Below, piece by piece: positions 50,988-61,928 of a stretch of DNA of 64,000 nucleotides. The stretch is from Pilatotrama ljubarskyi (taxonomy: Eukaryota > Basidiomycota > Agaricomycetes > Polyporales > Polyporaceae), in NCBI GenBank assembly GCA_022385805.1, contig MU277694.1:283559-347558 (forward strand), given 5' to 3'. Positions within the stretch are counted from its first letter, which is position 1, and every line of letters begins with the position of its first letter. A program made the translations under genes and the position numbers. A model generated the notes under the pieces. The model was not told the DNA's origin, did no database searches, and saw nothing but the letters and a program-made list of their open reading frames with translations.

Positions 50988-51501
50988 CGTTGTTTTCGGG
51001 TGCTGTGCGTGAGTGGGTGCTGACGGTGCGCGCGGGGGTGGTGTGCGTGTGGTAGGGCGGCGCGACGGGGGGCAAGCGTGGGGAGGCGATCGCGGTGGGC
51101 TGGGTGGTCAGCGCTCCGAGGAGGGCGTAGCCCGCGTGAATTTGGAGGACAAGCGGAGGAGGAAACGGGCGGGTCCGGTTAGACATTCAAAGAACGAGGT
51201 GCGTGTCGGGTTCCTCCTCCAGATACCGGTCACGAACGTGTCCCATACTACATAGATGATACCACGCCGGCACTCGTCATGACACGGACATCCTCTCTGC
51301 ACAATTGCTGCTATACGGATACGAAACGGAACCGCGCCTGCTCGTCGCTCCATCAAGCATGTACTCTTACACGCCGCACGTATTCATTGACCGCTCCCGC
51401 TCCGGTTCTCGCACGCCGGGCCCGGCCGCAGGTGCTACGCTGCGAGGATCTGGAGCTTATCAAGCCCCACGCTCCGCCGTTCCCAAGCGTTCTGTTCATA
51501 C
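50988..51501. other. Intergenic stretch downstream of the F-box gene
   Basis: 3' region of the F-box gene up to the inverted-repeat element. No gene is recognised. Confidence 0.45.
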
Positions 51502-52225
51502 TATCCCTACCACGGATATGCAAACCTTGAGGCGCTTAGGCTATAAGTCTAGCACAGCTCCCCCGTACCATCTGAAACTTCGCCAGCATGTTATATATGG
51601 TCTGAACTCTACCTGGATGAGGTTTCGCGGAGAACGATGCAGTATTGGCTTGTTCGGAGCACTTCCGGTGAGGGGCATGAAATGTTCAGGGTAATGCACA
51701 TCCTCATCGCGCAGGCGAACGGTGGAGGCTGGAACTCCGACTCGCGTAACTCGGCAATGCCATGCCGGTCGCCCAACCACTGCAAGCCTCGCAGAAGGGA
51801 TTCACCAATGCAACTCTCGGCTACTGTCGCTTAGTAGCGGAGTGCGAAACCCTCCCTCCATAAGCACGCTTCAGCCACATTATGAGTATTCCTACAATTC
51901 TAGGACACAGAGGGTGAATCGGCCATGTCAAACTGGTTCCAAAAGCTCAGAGAAGGTCGTATGCAAAATTTGAGGTTGATCGCTCAAGAGACTGCAGCGG
52001 GATCTGGGCATCAGCAGTTGCAGAACCGCATACATGGGCTCTCAAAACGAGTATTTCAGACCTGCAGACCGCAATTCTTCCTCTATCCCGTTCAAACCAC
52101 ATATTTGGACTCTCTATAGCATTCCAGACATACCCCAAAAAGAATCGAGACATAAGCTTGAGCGGATCCCGAGTTATTGCAGATTTGCATTACTGTGTAC
52201 TTTTGCATATCCGTGGTAGGGATAG
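51502..52225. mobile_element. 724-base non-autonomous inverted-repeat element flanked by TA
   Basis: The left end 51502-51525 and the right end 52202-52225 are perfect 24-base inverted repeats. The end starts CTATCCCTACCACGGATATG. Each end is bordered on the outside by TA (51500-51501 and 52226-52227). TA duplication is the hallmark of Tc1/mariner-superfamily insertion. The interior is comparatively AT-rich, has no open frame of transposase size and no DDE motif, so it looks like a MITE or an internally deleted element moved by a transposase encoded elsewhere. Confidence 0.8.
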
Positions 52226-52227
52226 TA

Positions 52228-52847
52228 AGCAAATTAGCGTCGAGTGTAGGCATATGTTTATGCTGACGCATCCCTTCGCCCTCCACGCATGAGAAGGCGT
52301 CCTGCGTCCCGCGTCCCGCGACTGCCTCCGGTGCCTCGCCCGCGTGAACGGCACCGCGTCATATGCATGGCTTCCCAGTCCTATTCGCAGCATCTCGGAG
52401 AACATCCCAACAGCGTCCGACGCGTGGAAAGACACCAGAAAAGCCCGAGATCAATAAGATAGGAAAGGGGAGTGTGACTACTACAACGCTGCTGCTGCTT
52501 CTTGGATCCAAGTACATATCACTACGTAGGTACTAACTACCTATGTAACTGTCTGTTCGCGTCTGCTGCGCCAGCGCGCGGCGCGGCGCAGCGCTCGGAA
52601 GGGGGAGGAAATATTAACGGCAGGAGAAGTGGGGTAACTAACGGAGGAGGGGGCGACGGCGGCGAGGAAGGAAAGGGATAGTAGCCGGAGGTGTCGAGGA
52701 GGGCATATGGGGTAGACTGTAGGGGATACATGCGAGGATGTGGGTATACAGGTAGAGCGATGGATGGGACACGGCCGGATTGCACAAACGACGGGAGAAT
52801 AATAGGGCTGGACGACTCGGGGGGCGGGGTAAACGCATCTGGAGCTT
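52228..52847. other. Intergenic stretch before the RhoGAP stop
   Basis: This is the 3' side of the RGD1-like gene. A purine-rich block lies at 52590-52690. No gene is recognised; minus-strand frames here are continuations of the RhoGAP frame past its stop or introns. Confidence 0.45.
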
Positions 52848-55800
52848 CTACTGTTCTTCGCCTTCGTCTACGAAGATGTCCGTGTAGTGCTCCAGGATGG
52901 TCTCGACAGCCTGTAACCAGCAAGCGGTCAGCCAGATTCAATGGATGTCGCGGTGGAATCGGGATGAGTGCCCTGCGTACCTTGTTCTGAAGCGACGCAT
53001 CGGCCATGCCGTTCATCTGACCGTTGAGGCCCGGTTGGCCCTGGCCGAAAAGTGTCGGACCAAAGACGATGGCGAGGTTCTGCACGGACATGGCGTTCTG
53101 CGCCTCGTGTTGCACAACCCTGCATGCCGAGCAAGGAACAGCACACAGAAAAGGCAAACCGTTAGCACTGCTGCAAGGAAGTCGGATCAGGCGAGGATAC
53201 GCACTTGTGGAGGTGGCCCATGAGGTACTTCAACGTCGAATAGTTCGGATCCGGCAGAGCATTGACCCGCTCGTGCAGCCGGATGTGCCTCGCGCGCTCG
53301 TTCTCGTTGCCTGGTGGGCAAAAGAACGTAATTCAATATCATATAGCGGGAACTTGTCGGAACACACAGCTACTTACGTGCCGCCTCCAGGAAGTCCGCA
53401 TGCTGGCTCGAGGTAAATAGCGGATCAGGCAGCTCGCGCAGCCAGAGCTTGAGCACACTCGTGACGTTGCTGATATCAGAGGACCATTCTTCCGCGTCAA
53501 GATTCACCGAGTCGAGGTCTGTCATTGCCGTACCGCGGTCAGCACCCTATGTCATAGCACCCGACAACGCGCCCGGCACACGAGTAGGACAAGAAAGGCT
53601 ATGCGAGTCCCCCGATGCACGGACCAATGCTCACCTCGATCGAGCTTTTCCTTCAGCTTCAGCACCTTACTGTGCGTGCCGCCGATACGGTAGACGCCCT
53701 GTGTCGTGAGCCCGTATTTCTCGATCGCCTCGCAGCACTTCACGACAATGGGAGGCACATCGACGTCGTCACGAGCCATCTGCTCGGCCAGGCTCACGCC
53801 AAATGTTGGCCTGCCCTTGTCGGACATCGGCGCGTGTGACGGACTGGGTGAGCTGCCCGGATGATGGTGTAGAGCCGGGATGGGTGGAAGCTGAGATGCT
53901 GCATCAGCCCCGCATGAGGTAGAGAACGAAGAAATAACACTCACGAAGCCCTCATCTTGGGGCCCCGTGCGCCGCGGACCGCGCGTTGTGGTTCCGTGGG
54001 CGTATATGTAGGCCTGCATGTAGGTCCTGAAGTCGGTCCGGTTGTCGATAGACTCCATGGTGGCCTTCAGGCCAGGAGCTGTACCGATATGAGTTGATGA
54101 ACCATGTGGAAGGTGAGAGCGTACGTACTGTTCTCGTCTGGTGGTGAGATGATGGATGCATCGCTGTGCACGATGCTCTCGCAAAGGAACGCGTAGCGAG
54201 CAAGGTGGTATTGAGTGCCGAGGTCGATCTCGTCAACGCATTCCTTGAACGCCTACCAGACAGTACGTTCAGCATCAGGTACAGGCGTAGCAGCGGTGAA
54301 GCAGCACATACTCGGAGAATCCGGGGTAACTGGAAGTTGAAGTATTCCTGGCGCATAGCTTGGGTATCATTGACAGCCTTGCGGTACGCGTCGGACGCTG
54401 TTGACATCCGAGCTCGGATATCATCTTCCTGTCGTTGTATCTATCTCTCCTTCAGACAATGTCCAAGACGACCCCAGCCCGGTGAGACATACGTTTTGTG
54501 GGTTCTTGCCTTTCAGCAGCATACCACCCTTCGCGACGGCCTTCCCTATCACCCGCTTCCCATTGACAGGCGAGCGGCTCTGCATTGCATTGTCCTTGAG
54601 CGACTCGCCCTCCTTCTGTAGAAGCAATCGCTCAAGTTCCTCTGCGGTCTGGTCGAAACGCGTCTTCGTCTTCTCCATGACGGACTCCGCTTCTTGCAAA
54701 GCGCGCTCATAGCGAGTCGCCAAATCCTTCGTCTGCACAGTCGTGTAAGAGGGAAGAAGCCAAGCGCGAGCCGCGCAAGTACTCACTGCCTTGCGGTTCT
54801 TCTCGACCTCTTTGGCCAGGTTCGACAGCTCCTCGCTCATCTCGTTGAGACGCGCGGCGAACTTGATTCTGTTCTCGGCCATGGCTTCGTGCGTGCGCAT
54901 GGACGACTGCCAGGCGTTCACAAAAGACCTAACGAACGCTGTGTTCGCCAACTCCGTATATGATCAGTAGTACAAAGACACGCACCCTGCTTTCGCTTCG
55001 CTCGTAGCATACTCGTTCGCTGCCTGCCGCGCGAGCTTCTGCATCGCCTTGCCGTACTCGTCCTCCACGCCCGCGCGTCGCTTCAGGAATGCTGCCGCTT
55101 CCTGCGGAGAACGTCAGAGTGAACCCAATATGATGATCTCAAGAATACGCACTCTACATGAGACCATGCTCTGCTTGATCCTGTCCATGAGAAGCGGAAC
55201 CCCGCACTGCAACACAGTACCAGTCAATCCCAACCACATGCCAAGCAGCAGCAGCCTCAGCCACACAAGCCACAAGCCACCCCAGCCAAGAGCACCGAAG
55301 CCAAGCACTCACCTCGGTATCGCACAGCGCCCGCAAGATGTTCTCGTCGAAGCTCGGCTCGACCAGCGTCGCCATCTCCGCCGCGCTCGCCACCGTGTCC
55401 AAGTCGCCCTCCCCGCTCCCCATGCTCTCCTCCACGCTCACCCGCGGCAGCGCCTGCCCGCCGTGCCCCAGCTCGCTCGGCCCGCCCGCCCTGAGCGGTA
55501 CCGTGCTGTCCCGCGATCTCGCCCCGCCTCCACCTACGCCAGGGCGCTGCACCGACTCGGCGCTCGAGCGCGGCGGGGACGTCGACTTGGTCGGGGTCGG
55601 CGGGGCGCCGCCGTTATACGCATACTGACCCTGGCTCTGGTGAGACTGATGCGACTGGTGCGACTGGTGGTCGAGCGACTCGGCCGAGGTGATGTAGTGC
55701 GTCTGCGGCATGCGCGGGTAGTGGCCCTGCGCGTGTGAGCGGGCGGGGTGCCCGAGGTCGGAGCCGCCGTCGCCGTTCGAGTGGGCGTGGTGGGCGATGG

Positions 55801-55858
55801 CGTTGTTGTCCCAGGACGGACGCCCCGCGGGGTGGTAGCCGTCTTCGATCTCGCTCAT
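52848..55858 (-). CDS. RGD1: F-BAR and RhoGAP domain protein (Rgd1-like)
   Basis: This is a GTPase-activating protein for Rho-type GTPases that binds curved membranes; yeast Rgd1 acts on Rho3 and Rho4 in polar growth. The start at 55858 gives a disordered N-terminus with four HQS repeats and a Ser/Pro-rich part. The F-BAR domain follows: LMDRIKQSMVSC, EAAAFLKRRAGVEDEYGKAM, QKLARQAANEYATSEAKAG, AFVRSFVNAWQSSMRTHEAM, LNEMSEELSNLAKEVEKNRK, YERALQEAESVMEKTKTRFD. The RhoGAP domain has FGVSLAEQM, VVKCCEAIEKYGLTTQGVYR (the last R is the likely arginine finger), LKLWLRELPDPLF, STLKYLMGHLHK, and MSVQNLAIVFGPTLFG. It ends VDEGEEQ. There are many short introns. Nothing appears lost. Confidence 0.9.
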
Positions 55859-57253
55859 GGGCGTGTCGTGATGGTAGTGTGCGTGTCGGGGTGTGGCTTC
55901 GTGTCCGAGTCCGAGTCCGAGTCTGAGGCCGCCTCGTTGCGGTGGGTGGGTATGAGTGCAGGTAGTGGGCAGTGGGTGGTGGGTGTGGCTTCTCGCTCGA
56001 TCTGAATCCGCGCCGTTGTGTCGCCCTCAGCACGCCGTCGTAGCCTTCTCGGTTTGCAGCTAGTAAGGTAGTTACACAGCCGAGCCTGCCGCACTGGATG
56101 GGGCCGTCGTCGAGACCGGCGGGCTGGTGAGGGATGGGGATAATGGAGGAAGATGGAGTCGGGAACGCAAGGAGTCGCCGAATCTGCGCCCGCGACTGCG
56201 ACAGAGCCGGCTCTCTCACAGGCGCGCATAGATCGGATTACGTAACAATCAGTTCCCTTCCCGCGCCCCAATCCATTTTTGGGCATCGTAGTTACGAGGG
56301 GGCGCGGCCGCACACCCTCGTCCGCATACTTTGGGGATGATCGCTATGTAGTACGCCGTACGTGGACATTAGAGCTGCATATAGCTGAGATATTCTGCAG
56401 GCCGTGGAATCTGGTAGTAGCTACGTCTTCTGGCCGTCTATCTGACCGGAACGAGTCATCGCGCATAAACACAGTGGCACGACTCACTGCCAGAAACTGG
56501 GCCGTAACTCGTTTCACGATGTTCGGCACGCCCCTAATCTGCGAAGCACACTCATGTACCTCCATGTCGTCGTCTGAAAAATTGTCAGTGACCCTCGCTA
56601 TATATGCGTTCACATGAAGCACATCTTGGAGTCGCAGTACTAGTACTTATCCTGAGTGAGTACCTCTATAAATACCCGCGTAACTCACTTCGCCCCTTCC
56701 GGTCAGCGAAGATCCAAGACTTCCCAGATCCCCTGTACAGAGGGTGCTGCCAATGCCAGCGAAGTCAGACGTGTGACCAGCAAGTGCAGCTCTCCGACAC
56801 GCGTTCGAGGAAGTAATCGCACACTAGCAGCGGCGGCCTCGATGCAATCTATACTCGTACCCAACTGGAACTCGACGACAACATGCCAAGAAATCGTACA
56901 CGCCCCCGGACGACAACAACACCACATTACACTGGGATTCTATGTACTACGTGCGTATGCGACAGCGAACGGTCCGTGCAGCAGGAGGTCGGATAAGTGG
57001 TTGTGAGGGTGGGGCGGCTGGTGGGAGGGGATGTGTGGCTATGCTGCAGGAATGATAATAGTAAGTCGTAAGGAGGTCGTGAGCGCGGCAGAATCCCCGC
57101 AGGGAGAGAGGGCAGGGAAGGGACGCGAAGCTGGTAGCAGGCAAGCGAGCATGTAGAGAGGGAGCAAAGCAAGCATACAGGTGGTGGGACGAGCAAGAAG
57201 TATCCTCGCGCAGCAGGGTATCGACAGCAACGTGCAGACGATTGACAGGGGGC
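55859..57253. other. Intergenic stretch with a short tandem repeat
   Basis: This holds the RGD1 promoter and the ZIP gene 3' region. A CCGAGT hexamer is repeated at about 55900-55922, just upstream of RGD1. The interior (56340-57000) has no convincing gene. Confidence 0.45.
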
Positions 57254-58617
57254 TCACGCCCAGCGGCCGAGGAGGGCCATGATACCCGCGCCGGCGACCA
57301 TGCAGCCGAGCGCGTAGGCCAGTTTTCCGTTCGAGCTCGCCAGCATGTCGGCGTTGAACAAAAACTCGTGCGCCATGAGCTGTAGTTCGTCATCAGCGTC
57401 ATCCGCTCACAGCTGACCACACGCAAGGTGAGCTTACCTCGACGAGACCGGTGTACAGCAGGATGCCGGCACTGAACGAGTCCAGGACACCGCTGACGAT
57501 GCTCGCAGTGGTGCTGTCCGGGTTGTACGTTGTGCGCACACCGAGGCCGACGGCGATACCGATGGGCGTCGTGATCCCGAACAGGAGACCGCCGAGGATC
57601 GGGACCCAGTTGTACTGCGGAGGCAGGCGGAGGTACGCGAGACGGGAGCCGACACCAAGACCCTCAAACATTTCTGCAAATCCATCATTAGCATGAGCGA
57701 GGATCGAGTCGTTCGGGGAAGGACTTACGATGGAAGGCGAGGACGACGAAGAGGATCTTGAACTCCGGGTCGACCGCGAGCGTCAGCCCGATCAGGACGC
57801 TGTGGAGGAGCACACCAAACTCGAGGACGGCGACGCCGATGATCTGGGCTATCGGCGACTGGTCGAGCGCGTCCGAGGGGACGTCGTTCCGGTGCGCAAC
57901 GCCGAGCTTCTCAGGGTCCGAATGCGAGTGCGGGTAGCGCCCGCCCTCCGCAGACTCGCCGTCTGCGCCCTTGTCAAGCAAGCTCGCTGAGCCCTGTTGC
58001 TGCTTGGAGATCGCCGCCTGCGTCGCCGGGTCCGTCTCCGGGCCGTGCGCAGCGTGCGAGGGAAGGCCGTGGCCGTGTGCGTCGTGGACGAACCCATGTC
58101 TGGCAAGGATGGCGGTTCCCCAGCGGAAGGCCACCAGCTCGGAGATGAAGATGATGAAGATGCTGATGAGACAAATGCCCAGCGCGTAGGGCTGGACGGA
58201 TTGGCCTTGTGAGCAGAGGGCCGGGCTGATCACGGTGGATGTCACTCACGTAGTCTTGCCAGGCGGGGTCCAGGCAGGGCGAGCCAAGCTCATCAATAGC
58301 GGGATCGAGGAGATGGATGAGGGCCGTGGCGATCTTGTTGTTGACCGGTCAGCAGGAGAACGTGAAGCATGGAGATGGAGACTCACGATAACACCACTAC
58401 CGAAGTACTTTGCCGTGTCGAACACCTTTGTAGGGACCCGGACTCTCAGCCATGCGTTCCTCCTTGCGAGCACGGGGAAGAGGGCGCCGAAGAGGGACGT
58501 CGCGAGGATCACGAAGACGGAAGCGATGCGCAGACCGGTGAAGCGGGTGTCGCCGCCGCCAGAGCCACAGTTGACGTCGTCGTCATCGTCGCGGGCGAGG
58601 ATGTGTGCGTGACGCAT
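57254..58617 (-). CDS. ZIP-family zinc transporter (Zrt1/Zrt2-like)
   Basis: An eight-helix plasma-membrane carrier that imports Zn2+. The start at 58617 gives MRHAHILARDDDDDVNCGSG and the first helix FTGLRIASVFVILATSLFGA. The next exons give KYFGSGVI joined to IATALIHLLDPAIDELGS (helix 2) and PYALGICLISIFIIFISELV (helix 3). A cytoplasmic loop rich in His and acidic residues (HDAHGHGLPSHAAHG, HSHSDPEKLG) is typical of metal sensing. Helix 4 carries the signature QIIGVAVLEFGVLLHSVLIG with the metal-site His, and helix 5 has AFHQMFEGLGVGSRLA. ASIVSGVLDSFSAGILLYTG and LMAHEFLF complete the fold. The stop is at 57254-57256. All metal-site positions that I can judge are present. High or low affinity cannot be told. 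Confidence 0.92.
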
Positions 58618-61600
58618 TTTGAGGACGGATGGGAGAGAGGGCTGAGGCACGGATGGGAGAGGCTCGACCTTATATTCGCCGGGGGGAAGGCAGGAGGGAT
58701 GTGCCTTGGTGGCGGAGGAGGCCGAGGGAGCGGAGGGGAGCGGACGGCGAGTCGGCGGGCGAGAAAGATCTGGGAAACAGATTTGCGAGTGCGCCGTCGT
58801 CCGCTTTCCCCTCGACCGCGAGGGTACTCCTCCCTTTCCCCCTCCCTCCCATTGGTCCATCATTCTTGTCCCACGAGCACGTGCTGGCACCCACAGGAGT
58901 ACCCTCCTGGTCGGCGCCTATTCTTCCCTGGTTCGTTTGCCTGCTCCCCCTCTCCCTCTGTGCGGGCGCTGGTCGTTGGATCTCGCCCACTGAGTCCAAG
59001 GTCAATTTCATAGCATTTACAAGGATTTTCTGCGCGGTCTGCGATTATCCTCCACGCTGACCTCCCTTTGCTGCAAGGCACGCCATGGACATGCGCCGAA
59101 CTCGCCGCTGTCGCCTGGCAGCAATGATCCCCGTTCTGCCAGAGCAGGTGGGACAGCGCGGGCCCAAACCGTGACTTTCGCACGCCGATGGCACGCTGGA
59201 TCTATCCTTGCCAGACAGCGGCTAATGCCGGCGAGTACCTCCTCAGTCCCTCAGACGCACATACCACACCTCCGGACCCACATCTGCAACGATTTTTGTA
59301 CGGAAACGGTACATCTCAAGCTGACTTTCAGCCGTAAACATACTTATTCGCCGACAGACATCGCATTGAGGGTTTTGCACCCGCTAAAATAGCGGTTGTA
59401 CGCTGTGCCTACATCATAGTGCTCTGTATATGATGGCTTTGAAGACGATCGCATCTAAGGGGCAAGCACCAGTCCTCGACCATGCCCATCCTGGATACAC
59501 AAGCACTGAACGCCCAAGATCATTGATTCATCACCGGACGGAGGTGCTTCTTTCACCCGCCTCCGCCGTTACAAACTTCATGCCTGCCGGCCGTCCCGCC
59601 GCCCCGCCTCCGGCGCATCCCGCCGCGCCGGAGAGCCAAGTTCGCTATCAACCAAGAGGAAACGCTACAATGGACCAGGAACCGCGCCCTGCATGCTATA
59701 CTTGGAAAGGGGATTGCAGAGGAGGACGAGTCCCGCCTTGGTGCCGCCCCGGCGCACCGTCCCAGCCCCGACGTTTATCACACCTGCCAAGTACTCCAGC
59801 ACCCTCTGCGAACACGGGTGGCCGTGGTGGCACATGCGCCATGTCACAGCTCTCAGGTACGTCCCTCGCGCATTATTCCTTGTGCTTCTCGTTTTCCGCG
59901 GATATATCTTTCCGGCGGAGTCGGGAGTGTCGGAGGACGGGACGGGACCGCCGTCATCATCTTGGCGTACTGCTACAACAGCCGTCGAGCTTCTCATTTC
60001 GGAGCGAGTGGACAAGGGCCTGTCTGCCTAGACATGCATGGAGTCCACCGGCTTCCAGCGGCGTACGCTGGGGATTGTATTGCGGTCCACCGCCACGGCA
60101 TGTCTACACTCACGCGGCCTTCCTGTGCCTAGCACGTAGCAACAACACGTACGCAGTGGTTCTCTTCCCCCTCCGCGGCGCCGCACCATATAGCGCCGCA
60201 CATCTCTCCATGAACTGTCCAGGTATGCTTCAAACCCTACGTCTCCGCTCAACCAATCCCCTGTCCCCGACCCGGTCACACGAGCCTGTTGCACACTCTA
60301 GGCCGCGCCGTGCGGTTGGGTCTTCCTCAATCCCGTTTGACACGGGTGCTGACGCCGCCGAGACCGGCCTGGTGTCCATCGATGGGCACACGATGGGTGC
60401 TGGTCAAGAGGCCGACGAGGACCCACTTAGCTTCGCACGATCAAGACCAAGGCGATTTTTGGCAAGCTTCAAGGCAGCGCCGACTCATCCGCCCCGCCGC
60501 GCTCCGCCCTCCTCGATCCACTGATATACATAGATATCGTATTCGGTCCCGCAGCGACGGAAGCAGACACCCCGTCCGGTCGCGACAAGGAGGTGCTGAC
60601 CTCGCGGCGAGGGGACTGGCCTCCACCTAATTCAACCGCCTCCGCGGGCCCTAGGAATATGCGCCAATGTCTTGGAACGAGGTTTTGGAGACCTGGTGTC
60701 GCGGGGAGCCTCGCGGTTACGCTCGTCGGGCCCAGCATGAGAAGAGTCCCTGGCCCGCCATACTGGCTTCGTACGCGAAGAGTCTGGTGCAGGTGGTCCC
60801 CAATGGTTCGAAGCGCGTTCGGAACGGTAGCTGTGAGCGGGCTCATTGACACGAAGAATCGGATTGGAGGATATAAGCTGCTCAGCAGACCACCTGGCGA
60901 GGCGGCTTGGCGGGCGGTCACCGTCGAGGAGCGTCGTGCTGCACCGGCGTACCCTCGTGTTCTACTAGTCTTTGGCAGCCTTCTGTGCAGGTGGACGATG
61001 ACGGACGAGTTGCGGACGTCCGGACGAAGCTTGGTCACGACGGTTCCAATATCATGGGCGGATGGGGATCGGATATGGGGCAAGAGCGCGAGGCTACTGC
61101 ATCTGACTCGTGTATGCCAATGGTCCTCTTCGAATCCGTAAAATGGTAGGCAACGCGACGAGGGTGCGTGTTCACTGCTTCATGCGCCTGCGATCATCAT
61201 CATCTTTGACATAGGTTTTGGACTTTCACCCGCCGCTGCGCGCGAGTCTAGCGGTCGCGTATCGTTCGTATTACAGCCTATGAGTGTTCAGGCCGCGGTG
61301 ATACACTGGCAATTGCTGTCTGAGCTACGAGCGCCGCAATCAATCCAGCTGTCCCTCTTGCGTTGTACATCATGTTATCCCCCCCCCCACTCCGTCCAAA
61401 ATACTCGCCTTACATTCCCGTGAGACTTGACAAGCTGAGCTCGCTAGCACGTCCCGGTGCGTAGCACCGCCCGCGACCGCCCCGGCCACCAGCTAGTGTG
61501 CCACAAGTGTGTTGTACCGTAACCTTCTCGCAGGTTAATGCCCACCCCGTCATTCCTTGTGCTCATGTTGCAAGCCGGTGTTCTCTTTAGTCGCTGACTG

Positions 61601-61928
61601 ATGTCGCCCCTGAAGAGTGCCCTATATGGAAGCGGCCAGTCTCCGTCCGCAGGAACGCGTACCACGGCAGATCGAATGTCTAGCACGGTGTGCTCACGCT
61701 GTCCACTCGCAGGCATTCGACTGGGTCCGACTCGGTCTGCCGGCCAGACATCTATCTCGAGTTCTTCCGAAAAACGGCTCAGCATGACGCTTTGCGTGCC
61801 TCGGCATGATCGATTCGAGGGAATATTTGTAGACGAGAGAGCTATACGATACATTGGATTTGAACCTACCCGTTACTCCTACATCTATCGTCCTGTCATC
61901 GTCAAGCATAGGATGATCGGCCGATAGA
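58618..61928. other. Long stretch without a convincing gene
   Basis: The first 150 bases must hold the ZIP promoter. The longest open frames are 59430-60524 (plus, 364 codons), 60593-61141 (plus) and 60469-61083 (minus). Some segments look protein-like, for example FDTGADAAETGLVSIDGHTM near 60345. None shows a family motif, and I found no splicing that joins them well. A lineage-specific gene or decayed sequence is possible. A run of C lies at about 61380-61390. A T-arm-like sequence near 61858 was examined and is not a tRNA. Confidence 0.35.

Noticed and set aside
49850..51012. Very long arginine/proline-rich plus-strand frame overlapping the F-box gene
   Set aside because: It is the same DNA read in another frame; the F-box frame carries a recognisable domain and an ordered leucine pattern.
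61850..61885. T-arm-like sequence on the minus strand (GGTTCAAATCC)
   Set aside because: The T-stem does not pair properly and no acceptor, D or anticodon arms can be formed around it.
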